Shown: positions 18,503 to 27,821 of the stretch, piece by piece
Layout of the letters: the number at the start of each line of letters is the position of its first letter
How positions within the stretch are numbered: position 1 is the first letter of the stretch
Assembly: GCA_021820525.1 (NCBI GenBank)
Contig: JAKADM010000001.1
Coordinates: 248,001 to 312,000 of the forward strand
Length of the DNA: 64,000 nt
Origin: Thermoplasmata archaeon
Lineage (GTDB): Archaea > Thermoplasmatota > Thermoplasmata > Thermoplasmatales > Thermoplasmataceae
Direction of reading: 5' to 3'
The notes under the pieces: model-generated
Seen by the model: only the letters and a program-made list of their open reading frames with translations
Database searches by the model: none
What the model was told of the DNA's origin: nothing
Translations under genes and position numbers: made by a program

Positions 18503-19837
18503 ATGGATGATGCGGATCGAACTTCCAGATTCAACAGGCTTGCTGTTGAATATTCAAGATTTTATAAGGGTAAGATAAAGACCTTTCCCAATGTGCCCAT
18601 AAGATCCCTGAAGGATTTTTCCTATTGGTATACGCCAGGAGTTGCCGAAGTTTCAAAAGTTATAAATAAGAATCCGGATGAATCCTTTGATCTTACTGGG
18701 AGGTGGAACTCTATCGGCATTGTCACAGATGGAACGAGGGTTCTAGGTATTGGAAATGTGGGACCCGAGGCTGCAATGCCAGTGATGGAGGGAAAGGCCA
18801 TGCTATTCAACCTACTGGGAGGAGTAAATGCCATCCCTCTTCCCCTTAGGACCTCAACAGGAGAGGAATTTATAAATGTGGTAAAGGCTCTGGAACCATC
18901 CTTTGGCGGCTTTAATCTTGAGGATATTGAAAGTCCAAAATGCTTTTTTGTTTTGCGTGATTTGCAGAAGGAACTCAAAGTACCTGCATGGCATGACGAC
19001 CAGCTGGGAACCGCATGCATTATCCTTTCAGGTTTGATAAATTCTCTCAGGATAACCGGCAGAAAAATGGCCGATACAAGAGTTACCCTGGTGGGTTCAG
19101 GAGCTGCAAATATTGCTGCGGCCAATCTTATGATTGAGGCAGGATTTAAGCCCGGCAACATTATCATGGTTGATTCCAGAGGTATTCTTCATCCTGAGAG
19201 GGAAGATCTGGATAAGTTAATGATCTCAAACCCATGGAAATATGAACTGGCATTGAAAACAAATGAGGAAAGGAAACAGGGTGGAATATGCGAGGCCCTT
19301 AAGGGTTCTGATGCGGTTGTTTCAGCGTCAAAATCCGAACCGGGCGTTATTAGAAATGAATGGATAAGCTCAATGAATAAGGATGCCATTGTTTTTGCCC
19401 TCGCCAATCCCTTGCCTGAAATATGGCCTGAAGATGCAATCGCCAGTGGGGCAAAGGTTGTTGCAACAGGAAGGAGTGATTTTCCAAACCAAATCAATAA
19501 TAGCCTTGTTTTTCCGGGCATATTCAGAGGAGTACTGGATGCCAGGTCCAGAGGGGTTAATTTCAGAATAATGGTTAAGGCCGCATATGAGATTGCCAAC
19601 TATATTAACAATCCTGAACCGGAAAGGATTGTACCAACTATGGATGACTGGGAACTATTTCCCCAGGTCGCCTCAGCTGTGGCCAGGGCGACCGTGGATG
19701 AGGGCCTTGCAAGAAAGAATGACAGCAGGGAAGGGTTCCTGAAAACTGCAAGGGAAATAATAAGCTCAAACAGGGAGGCAATAGAAAAAAATATGGAGAT
19801 AGGACTCATAAAGAGATTGCCGGAGGTAAAGTTATGA
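18503..19837 (+). CDS. malic enzyme (malate dehydrogenase, decarboxylating)
   Basis: Oxidatively decarboxylates malate to pyruvate. The family blocks YTPGVAEV, the catalytic region near GMAMPVMEGKAMLF, AWHDDQLGTA (metal ligands) and the nucleotide-binding VTLVGSGAANIA are present. The ATG at 18452 gives 17 more residues, but the family usually starts near LAVEYSRFYKGKI, and ATG 18503 is about 28 bases after a TATA-like box, so I prefer 18503. The gene runs straight into a GNAT gene (4-base overlap at 19834). Cofactor (NAD or NADP) is not decided. Confidence 0.9.
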   Translation: MDDADRTSRFNRLAVEYSRFYKGKIKTFPNVPIRSLKDFSYWYTPGVAEVSKVINKNPDESFDLTGRWNSIGIVTDGTRVLGIGNVGPEAAMPVMEGKAMLFNLLGGVNAIPLPLRTSTGEEFINVVKALEPSFGGFNLEDIESPKCFFVLRDLQKELKVPAWHDDQLGTACIILSGLINSLRITGRKMADTRVTLVGSGAANIAAANLMIEAGFKPGNIIMVDSRGILHPEREDLDKLMISNPWKYELALKTNEERKQGGICEALKGSDAVVSASKSEPGVIRNEWISSMNKDAIVFALANPLPEIWPEDAIASGAKVVATGRSDFPNQINNSLVFPGIFRGVLDARSRGVNFRIMVKAAYEIANYINNPEPERIVPTMDDWELFPQVASAVARATVDEGLARKNDSREGFLKTAREIISSNREAIEKNMEIGLIKRLPEVKL

Positions 19838-20328
19838 AAGGGGATGAGATTATAATAAGAAAGGCAGAGGAGAAGGACATTGATCAGTTTATATCACTCA
19901 TAATGAGAATGAAAAGGCTGAACGGGGAATTTGATCCAATTTTTAAGGCAAATGAGGAAAATATTGAAGGAATAAAGCAATATTATCTAAGCTGCATCAA
20001 GGACAGGGAGAACTACCTTACCCTTGTGGCAGGCTCAGGTGACAAAATTGCAGGCCTGGTAAAGGCCGAAATTAGAAACAGGGTATCTTATTATCCGGTC
20101 AAGGAGATGAGAATAGTGGATCTATACATAATGCCGGAATTCAGGAGAAAGAACCTTGGAAATCTTTTCCTGAACTTCATATATGAAGAGATGAGAAAAA
20201 GAAATATAACAATTATTACAGCCGAATTCCCGTCTCTGAATATGATAGCCCTGAACTTCTATAAGAAAATCGGTTTCAGGAATGTTACAAGCGTATATGG
20301 AAAGGTCATAGAAGAAACTAAGGAATGA
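19834..20328 (+). CDS. GNAT-family N-acetyltransferase
   Basis: A 164-residue, single-domain GNAT. VDLYIMPEFRRKNLGNLFLNFIYE is the acetyl-CoA-binding beta4/helix3 region (near residues 92-115), and LNFYKKIGFRN the usual end. The ATG overlaps the stop of malic enzyme by 4 bases, so they are co-transcribed. The end meets a convergent gene at 20331. Acceptor unknown; a protein or small amine are both possible. Confidence 0.85.
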   Translation: MKGDEIIIRKAEEKDIDQFISLIMRMKRLNGEFDPIFKANEENIEGIKQYYLSCIKDRENYLTLVAGSGDKIAGLVKAEIRNRVSYYPVKEMRIVDLYIMPEFRRKNLGNLFLNFIYEEMRKRNITIITAEFPSLNMIALNFYKKIGFRNVTSVYGKVIEETKE

Positions 20329-20330
20329 AA

Positions 20331-21266
20331 TTATTGGAAAAGTGGGGTATTTTTCCACTTTCTGATGACTGGAAGGGATTCTATTCTCATTTCATCTATT
20401 TTTGTATTTACATCTTCCATATTTTTTCCTTCAACAAGTATCAGTGTGTTTTCAGTTGCTTCGAACAAACCGGTTTTTTTAGCGAACTCAATCTCCTTTC
20501 TTGTCCATAGTGAAAGGCTCACCGGTTTTCCCTTTTTTGCCACGTATTTATTTCTTATATTTTTGAGCATTCTGTAATCTAAATATTCCTGAAATTCTTC
20601 TGTGCCTGAGAAACTATCAAATGCCTTTGCGATGGCATCAAATAATCCCTTAAATGTAATGGACGCATCCATTTTTATCCTGGCAGGATAGGCCGAATAA
20701 GGAAGGATTACGTCTCCATTAATGTAATAATAAATATAGTAAACCCTCAAGCCCTGAACCCTCCCATAATTGACCAGACTGCTCTGACTGTTTTTTGTGG
20801 GCGTTGAAATAGGGACCGTTGGAAATTCATTAAAGAATTCGTCAGGAAACTTTAAGGAATTTTTAAGTTCATAAGAGAGCGCTATTATATTTTGTGGAAG
20901 ATTATGCTCTGATATTCTTTCATGCATCATCATATTGTATGCAATATCCATACCCTCAATGACATTAAGTTGTTTCAGTTTTATTTCTGGACTTTCATAT
21001 TCTTTGTCGAAATTATCCTTTATAATTCTGTAAACCTGATCCTCATAAATAAGATCACAGCCATTTGATCTCAGAAATTCTACCAGATTTTCGTCGTTCT
21101 TAAGGTTAAAATTAAGTGTAATCTGATTAACATCTCTGGGTGTGATCTTTCTCTCATTCTTTCCACTTTGAGTGAAATAGGATTCAGCTTCAACAACGAA
21201 CTCCGAATTCCATATGGGTGAAACATCCCATACATACCTTAAAAGAAGCTCTTTCTCTGTTACCAT
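20331..21266 (-). CDS. protein of unknown function (311 residues)
   Basis: I do not recognise this gene. The protein is soluble, with no membrane segment and only one Cys. It starts MVTEKELLLRYVWDVSPIW and is mixed alpha/beta, with a central Tyr-rich stretch (RVYYIYYY near residue 176) and a basic helix near residues 250-265. The codon use looks normal for the neighbourhood. It ends 3 bases after the GNAT gene on the other strand. A hydrolase or nucleic-acid-processing role cannot be argued from what I see. Confidence 0.55.
   Translation of the reverse strand: MVTEKELLLRYVWDVSPIWNSEFVVEAESYFTQSGKNERKITPRDVNQITLNFNLKNDENLVEFLRSNGCDLIYEDQVYRIIKDNFDKEYESPEIKLKQLNVIEGMDIAYNMMMHERISEHNLPQNIIALSYELKNSLKFPDEFFNEFPTVPISTPTKNSQSSLVNYGRVQGLRVYYIYYYINGDVILPYSAYPARIKMDASITFKGLFDAIAKAFDSFSGTEEFQEYLDYRMLKNIRNKYVAKKGKPVSLSLWTRKEIEFAKKTGLFEATENTLILVEGKNMEDVNTKIDEMRIESLPVIRKWKNTPLFQ
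20335..20357. terminator. possible hairpin between convergent genes
   Basis: TGGAAAA (20335-20341) pairs with TTTTCCA (20351-20357) around a 9-base loop at the meeting of two convergent genes. It overlaps the last codons of the minus-strand gene, so it may just be coding sequence. Archaeal termination depends mainly on T-tracts. Confidence 0.25.
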
Positions 21267-21366
21267 AAAGGATAATATGAAACAACATATTATAACTGTA
21301 GTGATTTAATGTTCAGATCCGTTCTAATTTGCATAACTAAATTTATCTGATTGCAATTTACAATCC

Positions 21367-21657
21367 ATGTATAGAGTTTTTACCTATAAGGGTTCAGATG
21401 AGGCAAAGGTTGATAAACTTATAAGCGACGACAGAGTCCAGACTCTGAGCGTAAGCAGAATTGATGGAAAGAGCATTGATATTGATGGAAAAATAATCCT
21501 CTTTGAGGGAAACCCAGAAAATCTTGAAAAAGTGCTGAAACAGGTTGATATAGGATTCCTGGATGAAGTTAAGGGAGATAGGGCAGGTGCTGCTTATAAG
21601 AAAATTAAGGATGATGAAAATGAGGCCGCCGGAGGCCTTGGATTTGTTTTTCAATAA
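21367..21657 (+). CDS. small conserved-looking protein of unknown function
   Basis: A 96-residue acidic soluble protein, MYRVFTYKG at the start and GGLGFVFQ at the end, with a beta-alpha-beta pattern and no Cys. It has a TATA-like TAAATTTATC upstream (21339-21348) and clear codon bias, so it is probably real. I do not recognise a family. It lies alone between an unknown gene and the large MMPL gene (which ends 31 bases away, convergent). Confidence 0.55.
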   Translation: MYRVFTYKGSDEAKVDKLISDDRVQTLSVSRIDGKSIDIDGKIILFEGNPENLEKVLKQVDIGFLDEVKGDRAGAAYKKIKDDENEAAGGLGFVFQ

Positions 21658-21688
21658 ATTTTATAAGAAACTAAAAAATTTTTATATT

Positions 21689-24600
21689 TTAGCTTTTGTC
21701 CATGAGTTTTGAGGGCCACCAGTTGTATTTCTTAATCAACAGCATGACTGCTGGAATAAAGAATGGCCAGCTTATGAAAGTATCAATAAGAACTCCGAGA
21801 CCGACTCCTATTCCTATTTCCTGTATTAAGGGTATGGCGCTGAGATAAAGGGCTGCAAAGGTGACAAACAGAAGAAGACCAAGAAGCATTATGACTGAAC
21901 CATTTTCTGAAACGCTAGTTATGAGGGCATCTCTCAGGCCCCTTCCCTTCATAACCTCTTCCCTTACCCTTGTAATCATGAATATATCATAGTCAAGGCC
22001 CACAGCCAGCAACGTTATGAATACAAATACGGGCATGAAAATTACAACGGGGAATCCCTGGATGTAATGGAATATTACATAAGATACGGAAAGTGAAACA
22101 AGAACAGCAGCTATAACCATAAGGATTAATCTAAGAGGAGTAAGAATTGAACTGAGCTGTATCAGGAGAATTATGAATATGGTAATGGTAAGTATGGGTA
22201 TAAGTTCTGAAAATGAACTCTGGGTGCTGGAAAGGGCATCGGAAAGAGATTGAGTCAAACCACCTATCTCAACGGTATAGGATGATGTGCCTGCTGGTTT
22301 GATATGAGAGTAAAGTGTATTCACGGTATCTATAGCCTTTGTACCCCATCCAAGGTAATATGTCTGGAATACAATCTCCACATATCTCGAATTAGATTTG
22401 CTTACGAATGTAAGTGACTGGTTTACATAAGTAGATGACATTTTCGAAGGTACTGAACTTGGATATAAACCTGTATAATATCCATAGGGCCTTCCAGGGC
22501 CTAAAACCATGGATATGCCCTTTGTGTTCAAAGTTTCATTTTCAATATTGGTAACAACAGCCAGTTCGCTCATGTTAAAAGTTCCGTTGTTTACGAGAGG
22601 TGATTGCAAGCCAACTACTATGAAATTCCTGTCAAAGAAGTCACCATTGAAACTATTATTTACTGCCTCTATGGCAGATATGGCCTGGCTCTTTGGAAGC
22701 AATTTAAGCATATCAATTCCTGTTGGTGTTACCTCGTATACTGTAAGACCAACAAGTGCGAAGACGATGAAAATTGCAATCATTGCATTTTTGTGAGTGG
22801 TGGAGAACTTTCCAACACGGTTCATCACCCTGTGATCTGTCTCACTATATGGTCCGTTTGCAGATCTCTTAAATATTTTCTTTCCGAACCGGTGAAGTAT
22901 GGAAAGCAGGAAGGTTGTTGCGAGGGCAAGGGTTACTGCAACACCTATTGTATTGGCAAGACCAGCATCGCTGAAGAATGGTATATTTGCAAGCCAGAGA
23001 ACAAACTCAGATATGATCACAGTTAGACCTGAGGTGAAAACTGCATGACCAGCCCACCTTGATGAGGATATGGTCGGGTGTTCCTCTCCATGCCTCAGTT
23101 CTCTTCTGTATCTGGCCATTAAATATACAGAATAGTCGCTGCTCAGTCCAAGAATAAATATGAAAAGTAGTGTTGGAGTTATGAAAGAAACCCCTGTGTG
23201 GAATACATATGTGTATAAATATCCCACAATTCCCAGTGAAACTATGGCAGATATAATGAATAACATGATTGGAATGAATGCAGCGCGGACAGATCTGAAA
23301 AAGACTCCCACAACAATTATGGACAGAATTATTCCTGTCCCCAAAGCACTTACAAGTCCCGTAGTGATCTCGCCTTCCAGCTGGCTTGCAAACTCCTCTG
23401 TTCCGGCTATGAGGAATGATCCGTTTACGAACTTCTTCTCGTAATTCCTTGATGTGTGAGTGATATTATTTGCAACACTTGTGGTATAATTTCCATTAAA
23501 GGTATATATGAATATGGTAGTTGAATTGTTTACGCCAACGAAATTGTGAAGAAGGTAAGGTGTGGGCTGGACTGGCATATTGAACAGGGACATTGAATTC
23601 ATGTAGGAATCTGTTATGGCCACAGGCGTTGAGTTATTTAATTCAGTAACGAAGTTTGGAAGAGCTGATTTGTCCACGAAAACCAGAGGATTTCCATTGA
23701 ACTGGGAAATCATGGCATTGATTGTGAGATTCTTTGATATGGAATCTATCTGCAATGGATTTAGAACAATTCCTTTACCGAACTGTCCATATATGCTTGT
23801 TAAAACTGACGTAAAATTTGAATCGTCAATCTTATATATGAGATAATAGAACTTTTCGTAAAGTGAATGATTTTGATTATTTATTACGTTGAGCCACTGA
23901 GAAGTCAGATTAATTGTTGAATTTTTTTCGGATAAAATGAAGGCTGAGAGATTCTGCCTGCCTATGGTAAACTTTAGAAGAGGGTAAAGGTTTTTGAAAA
24001 CAGGATTAACTAAAAGGGTTGAATTGAATTTCGAATTTAATGATGCTATTATTCCTCCAGTCTGGATTACCGGGATAGTGTTATTAATATTCACAAGAGA
24101 ATAGTTGACATAATCAGCAGTTAAATTGAGGAATAATGCAAATGCATTTGTGTGGAATTCACTGTCCAGATAAATGGCTTTAATCATTGCACCCCGATAT
24201 GCAATCATCTTGGATTGAGTAATATTGTGGTTATTATTAAATGAGTTGTGGATCATTGAGTTATAGCAGGCTTCCACCCCTACAAAGTACCTGTTGCCCA
24301 CAAGAACTCCTGATTCAAAACAGGAAAGCCCCGAAACTATTCCATAATTCCCATTTAGTATTTTCTTGGTCCCATTTGCGAATGCATTCAGAGACTGGTT
24401 TTCTGTAGTTACAATACTTTCAACACCTTTGAAATTCTTATCATTTGACAGGGATCTGAGGGTAGAATCCTGATATTTTACAAGATTTTCAAAGTCAGGG
24501 GTTGAATTTACATAAGTGTTCTGAGTAACAACAATTAATTCTGAAAATGACCCTGTGCTTCCTGTACCTGCAGAGGAATTGAAATATCGTGACAGTTCAT

Positions 24601-24784
24601 TGGATGCCTTTTCTGACATTGAGTTGGATGAACCAAATCCGCTCTGGATATTGAAGTTTGTATTGGAAAATACAAGGAGGGCACCATAACCCATCAAAAC
24701 TACAAGGACGATCCAGATCACTATTATCTTTCCACTGTGTCTTGTGACCTTTCTGCCCAGTTTTTCGAAAAACGATTCAAACAT
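21689..24784 (-). CDS. MMPL/RND-family membrane transport protein (1031 residues)
   Basis: A two-times-six-helix RND protein with TM1 near residues 13-37, a long Asn/Ser/Thr-rich outer loop (about 40-475), helices 2-6 near 480-620, TM7 near 655, a second outer loop (about 690-855) and helices 8-12 to the end. The TM4-like motif GLSSDYSVYLMARYRRE and the later GLDYDIFMITRVREE match the MMPL group (HAE/YdfJ-like). It likely moves lipids or hydrophobic molecules using proton flow. Many N-x-S/T sequons indicate glycosylation. A related but diverged copy lies at 57418-60045. Confidence 0.88.
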   Translation of the reverse strand: MFESFFEKLGRKVTRHSGKIIVIWIVLVVLMGYGALLVFSNTNFNIQSGFGSSNSMSEKASNELSRYFNSSAGTGSTGSFSELIVVTQNTYVNSTPDFENLVKYQDSTLRSLSNDKNFKGVESIVTTENQSLNAFANGTKKILNGNYGIVSGLSCFESGVLVGNRYFVGVEACYNSMIHNSFNNNHNITQSKMIAYRGAMIKAIYLDSEFHTNAFALFLNLTADYVNYSLVNINNTIPVIQTGGIIASLNSKFNSTLLVNPVFKNLYPLLKFTIGRQNLSAFILSEKNSTINLTSQWLNVINNQNHSLYEKFYYLIYKIDDSNFTSVLTSIYGQFGKGIVLNPLQIDSISKNLTINAMISQFNGNPLVFVDKSALPNFVTELNNSTPVAITDSYMNSMSLFNMPVQPTPYLLHNFVGVNNSTTIFIYTFNGNYTTSVANNITHTSRNYEKKFVNGSFLIAGTEEFASQLEGEITTGLVSALGTGIILSIIVVGVFFRSVRAAFIPIMLFIISAIVSLGIVGYLYTYVFHTGVSFITPTLLFIFILGLSSDYSVYLMARYRRELRHGEEHPTISSSRWAGHAVFTSGLTVIISEFVLWLANIPFFSDAGLANTIGVAVTLALATTFLLSILHRFGKKIFKRSANGPYSETDHRVMNRVGKFSTTHKNAMIAIFIVFALVGLTVYEVTPTGIDMLKLLPKSQAISAIEAVNNSFNGDFFDRNFIVVGLQSPLVNNGTFNMSELAVVTNIENETLNTKGISMVLGPGRPYGYYTGLYPSSVPSKMSSTYVNQSLTFVSKSNSRYVEIVFQTYYLGWGTKAIDTVNTLYSHIKPAGTSSYTVEIGGLTQSLSDALSSTQSSFSELIPILTITIFIILLIQLSSILTPLRLILMVIAAVLVSLSVSYVIFHYIQGFPVVIFMPVFVFITLLAVGLDYDIFMITRVREEVMKGRGLRDALITSVSENGSVIMLLGLLLFVTFAALYLSAIPLIQEIGIGVGLGVLIDTFISWPFFIPAVMLLIKKYNWWPSKLMDKS

Positions 24785-25005
24785 TAAACCCTGATTTAGT
24801 TAATGTATTAATCTTTTATTAGGTAAAATATCCATAGCAATTTATTGTATTCAAGTGAATTTAATTATATATGATATATAAAGAAGATTTCAGACATACA
24901 TTATGTTTTAACGTTTATACAGTTATTAAATGATATTCATGGTTTGATTCCTGTAAACTCTGAATATTTACAGCACCCTTTTCCTTTCCATTTCATTAAG
25001 AATGC

Positions 25006-25866
25006 TCATGCAATAAGCCCGATTGAAAGGAAAATCCCATAAATCAGATAAATTACTGATGATATTTCCACACCATATTTCCATCCTCTTTTGAAAAGTA
25101 TGCTCAGTAACCATATGGTAAAGGGTAGAGTGATAAATACAATAAATACATGGATTCTTGTGGTGTAACGAAATACTATGAATACCCAAAAATAACAGAA
25201 AGCAATTATGGAAATTGAAAGGGCTTTGGCCCATTTCGAGCCTATCAGAACTGCGATGGTCTTCCTGCCGGCTTCTCTGTCCTTTATGATATCACGGATA
25301 TTATTTCCGTTAAGTACATTGGCAACAAGAAGTGATATGGGAACAGAAATCAGATAGACACCATTTGTTAAATGGCCACAGGCAGCAATTTCACTTCCCG
25401 AAACTTCAATCAGACCCATGGTAAGCCCGACCATAACCTCCCCAAGAGGTGTCATTGAAATTGGGTAAGGACCCTCAGAGTATATTATACCCACAATAGC
25501 GGCGATCAAACCCAGTATCAGTATGATAAAACCCCTGTACAGTATTAGAGGAATAGCAAGAATTCCTGCCATCGCATAAAATACCACAGCAATTGCCAGA
25601 ACTTCCCCCGGGGTGGCTTCCCCTTTAACAATGATGCCTGCAAATCCGTGAGAAGCTTTCCTGTCCGTGTTATTTACAAAATCACCATGCTCATTGAATA
25701 CATTAGTACCAATTTGCAGGAACAGGGCTGCAACAAACATCACTGACCAAAGGATAGTGTTGAAATGACCTGTTTCAATTGCAAGTGATGCCCCTGCAAG
25801 GAGTGGAACTACCGTTGCCGCCAGGGAGGGCACTCTGATAAGTTCTAAAAATTGCCTGATATTCAT
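25006..25866 (-). CDS. UbiA-family prenyltransferase, MenA-like
   Basis: A 286-residue protein of about eight membrane helices. The first polyprenyl-diphosphate motif is a variant, N55-F-N-E-H-G-D62, and the second is NNIRDIIKDREAGRKTIAV near residues 186-203, which is typical of 1,4-dihydroxy-2-naphthoate prenyltransferase. It probably makes a menaquinone/thermoplasmaquinone precursor, but UbiA relatives (for example digeranylgeranylglyceryl phosphate synthase) are hard to exclude. Starts at ATG 25866 with TTTAATATT upstream on the minus strand. Confidence 0.85.
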   Translation of the reverse strand: MNIRQFLELIRVPSLAATVVPLLAGASLAIETGHFNTILWSVMFVAALFLQIGTNVFNEHGDFVNNTDRKASHGFAGIIVKGEATPGEVLAIAVVFYAMAGILAIPLILYRGFIILILGLIAAIVGIIYSEGPYPISMTPLGEVMVGLTMGLIEVSGSEIAACGHLTNGVYLISVPISLLVANVLNGNNIRDIIKDREAGRKTIAVLIGSKWAKALSISIIAFCYFWVFIVFRYTTRIHVFIVFITLPFTIWLLSILFKRGWKYGVEISSVIYLIYGIFLSIGLIA

Positions 25867-25999
25867 ATTTCCCTGGTCAATTAAGACCGCAATTTAATAT
25901 TTAGTGATTCTTTTTTTGCCATTCCTCAGTTCACCCTGATGTGATGTATTAATCCCAAAATTATTAAATTATCAAATAATGACCTTGCGGAGTCCATGA

Positions 26000-26084
26000 G
26001 CGGAGGTTGTCGAGTATGGTCAAAGGCGATGGATTCAGGGTCCATTCCCGCAGGGGTTCGCCGGTTCGAATCCGGCCCTCCGCA
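26000..26084 (+). tRNA. tRNA-Leu (anticodon CAG)
   Basis: An 85-base class II tRNA. The acceptor stem GCGGAGG (26000-26006) pairs with CCTCCGC (26077-26083), discriminator A26084. The anticodon stem ATGGA/TCCAT (26029-26033 with 26041-26045) encloses TTCAGGG with anticodon CAG. A long variable arm and the T arm GCCGG-TTCGAAT-CCGGC follow. No intron or encoded CCA. It reads CUG leucine codons. The AT-rich AAATTATTAAATTATC lies about 30 bases upstream. Confidence 0.95.
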
Positions 26085-26234
26085 TATTTTCTAATTTATT
26101 AGGTAAAAGGTTGAGAGTTAGGAAAAACAGCCATAAGATTAAATTATCAATGAGTTAGCATTCAAAAAATTTGGAATTACAATGATAATGTTTATTTGAT
26201 AAAACCCGATGTTTTCGAATTAAATTTATTCTGA

Positions 26235-26453
26235 TATGCCTGTCAGGAGGCTTCAAACCTTAATGCGTTCCCTTACATTTCAGATAGTTTCTTATTGATG
26301 ATTCCCACAATTTCAGAAATGAATATTGAAAAAGCATGCGATTTTTTAAAATATCCAGATATAAATAGGGGATTGCATGCAATGAAAGAAAAATTACGAC
26401 AGAACAGAAAATATTTACTAATTTTATCCCTGCTCTATTCAGATTATAATTAA
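26235..26453 (+). pseudogene. remnant open frame of unidentified gene
   Basis: Frame continuous from 26235 to TAA 26451-26453. The first ATG is at 26298 (51 codons). The translated part has the pattern of a real protein (SEMNIEKACDFLKYPDI, then a basic segment and KYLLILSLLYSDYN), with helical, amphipathic character. I do not recognise it; a transposase fragment is one possibility. No typical start or promoter is seen, so this is a fragment or chance frame. Confidence 0.3.
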
Positions 26454-26559
26454 GTGTGTTATTAAAATCACGTTACCTTCATTTTTGTTATTTCATACAT
26501 AACTAACATTATTTGGATAAATCTTAGATATTAGAATTCACGTTGCACGGGGTTTTACA

Positions 26560-26667
26560 ATGACACCAAAAAGTAAACCCAGAGAAAATATAACAGAAAT
26601 AAGATAAAGACTCCCTGAAATAGCTGACGGGGAGCCCTTAGCAAATTTTGCAAAATGGATAGAATGA
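26560..26667 (+). pseudogene. short frame with an internal stop
   Basis: Starts ATG 26560 (MTPKSKPRENITEIR), hits TAA at 26605 and continues in the same frame to TGA 26665 (RLPEIADGEPLANFAKWIE). Both halves look protein-like with the same style, so a single nonsense change in a decayed gene is plausible. No family recognised. Confidence 0.25.
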
Positions 26668-26757
26668 AAACTGATACATTAAATACCCCCATTAAAGTGG
26701 AGAACCGCTGTACATTAAGGAATTAATTTTTTATTATTTTCAATTAAAAAAATGATT

Positions 26758-27729
26758 TTAAGAAGCAACCACAAAATTGGATGGGCCATAAAAGGAGTAT
26801 GTGTTTCCATTACCTGTAAATGTTATGGGATTCATTGACTGATAGTCTGCAAGACTGTATGAGTAGCCCATATAGGAATCCCCGCTAGTTATGGAATATA
26901 AGAATGCTCCAAAGTTAGAATCCGTTGAAAAGGATATGGACGAAAAATCTGTAAGTAATGTGTCTGAAAGTGCAAGAACAGAATTCAGTGTTTCAAGTGA
27001 TGTATCTACGATTAAGGGTTCCGATGCATCCGCATTGGCACCATTCAATGCAGCCTGAAGCGAAATAAATGCCAGTGCAACTCCAAGTCCTACGGCGAAT
27101 GTCTTCAAGGCTGAATTTATAAATGTCATTTCGGTGGCCGCACTGGAATATCCAGTCGTCTTTCCCCAAATTGTACCTCCTTGAATTGCAGATCCAGGGG
27201 ATAAATAACCCAGTGATGTCTTTTTTTCATTTTCTGTGACATTTTGCATAATATAATAATACTCTATTGGAACATATCCATATCCCATTCTAAAACTATT
27301 TCCGTCTAAGTATATTGATGTTAAGGCCACTGAGGTTGAATTACCAAGATATTTATCCTGACATTGCCCCCATCTATTTTTCCACGAATAATATATATTG
27401 TAGTGTGTCACAGTAAAGGTTGCATTTGAAATATACAAAACGGCTGTTGTTTCATTTACTCCTCTGCGCATTATGGTTCCATTTGGTGCAATAAATCCAT
27501 AATTTAAGGGATAAGCGTGCCACTCAGCAATGCCACCAGCCGCTTGAAATGAACCACTCCCTGCCCAGGACGGGCTGGTAGACATCTGATCAGTTATCTC
27601 TCCTCCTGCGGTAACACCTGTCTGATCTGAATCCATGCACAGGGTGACATCAGAAGTGGCCAGACTTGCTGAAATTAGCAGGGAATTGGATGTCAAATTG
27701 ATTGTTGCGTTGTCGTGAATACTGATCAT
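26758..27729 (-). CDS. 3' portion of an interrupted surface protein gene
   Basis: Starts at an internal Met, but the frame is open upstream back to the A8 tract near 27861, joining the neighbouring gene with a shift of one base. The sequence is secreted-type: Asn/Ser/Thr-rich, many aromatic residues, CMDSDQTG near the start, and one hydrophobic stretch (FAVGLGVALAFISL, about residue 214). With the first part it would make a protein of about 602 residues. No known family. Frameshift, slippage or sequencing error are all possible; see the finding on 27854-27861. Confidence 0.5.
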   Translation of the reverse strand: MISIHDNATINLTSNSLLISASLATSDVTLCMDSDQTGVTAGGEITDQMSTSPSWAGSGSFQAAGGIAEWHAYPLNYGFIAPNGTIMRRGVNETTAVLYISNATFTVTHYNIYYSWKNRWGQCQDKYLGNSTSVALTSIYLDGNSFRMGYGYVPIEYYYIMQNVTENEKKTSLGYLSPGSAIQGGTIWGKTTGYSSAATEMTFINSALKTFAVGLGVALAFISLQAALNGANADASEPLIVDTSLETLNSVLALSDTLLTDFSSISFSTDSNFGAFLYSITSGDSYMGYSYSLADYQSMNPITFTGNGNTYSFYGPSNFVVAS

Positions 27730-27821
27730 CGGGAATGGACCATGAAGAACAGTTGTTTGGGTTGCTATATATTTCGTTCCAATGTAGCATGGAGGAGGTG
27801 CAATGCCATAGGATGATTCTT

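Larger units (their letters stand above)
26085..26757. other. gene-poor stretch after tRNA-Leu with remnant reading frames
   Basis: No intact gene is seen. It contains an open stretch (26235-26453, plus) and a short plus-strand frame with an in-frame stop (26560-26667), described separately. The rest is AT-rich with no clear repeat. It borders the interrupted surface-protein gene, whose end (minus strand) lies at 26758. No repeat of the tRNA 3' end was seen. Confidence 0.45.

Noticed and set aside
24785-25005. Gap between MMPL and prenyltransferase genes
   Set aside because: Low-complexity, TATA-like boxes in several places; nothing specific visible.
25987-25999. A GCGGAG string before tRNA-Leu that could start a second tRNA
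   Set aside because: It does not pair with the 3' acceptor strand in a way compatible with a D arm; the real acceptor is at 26000.
24815-26108. A 14-base direct repeat TTTATTAGGTAAAA at 24815-24828 and 26095-26108, flanking the prenyltransferase and tRNA-Leu
   Set aside because: Short, AT-rich and unsupported by any integrase, so chance is likely; not an attachment site on present evidence.
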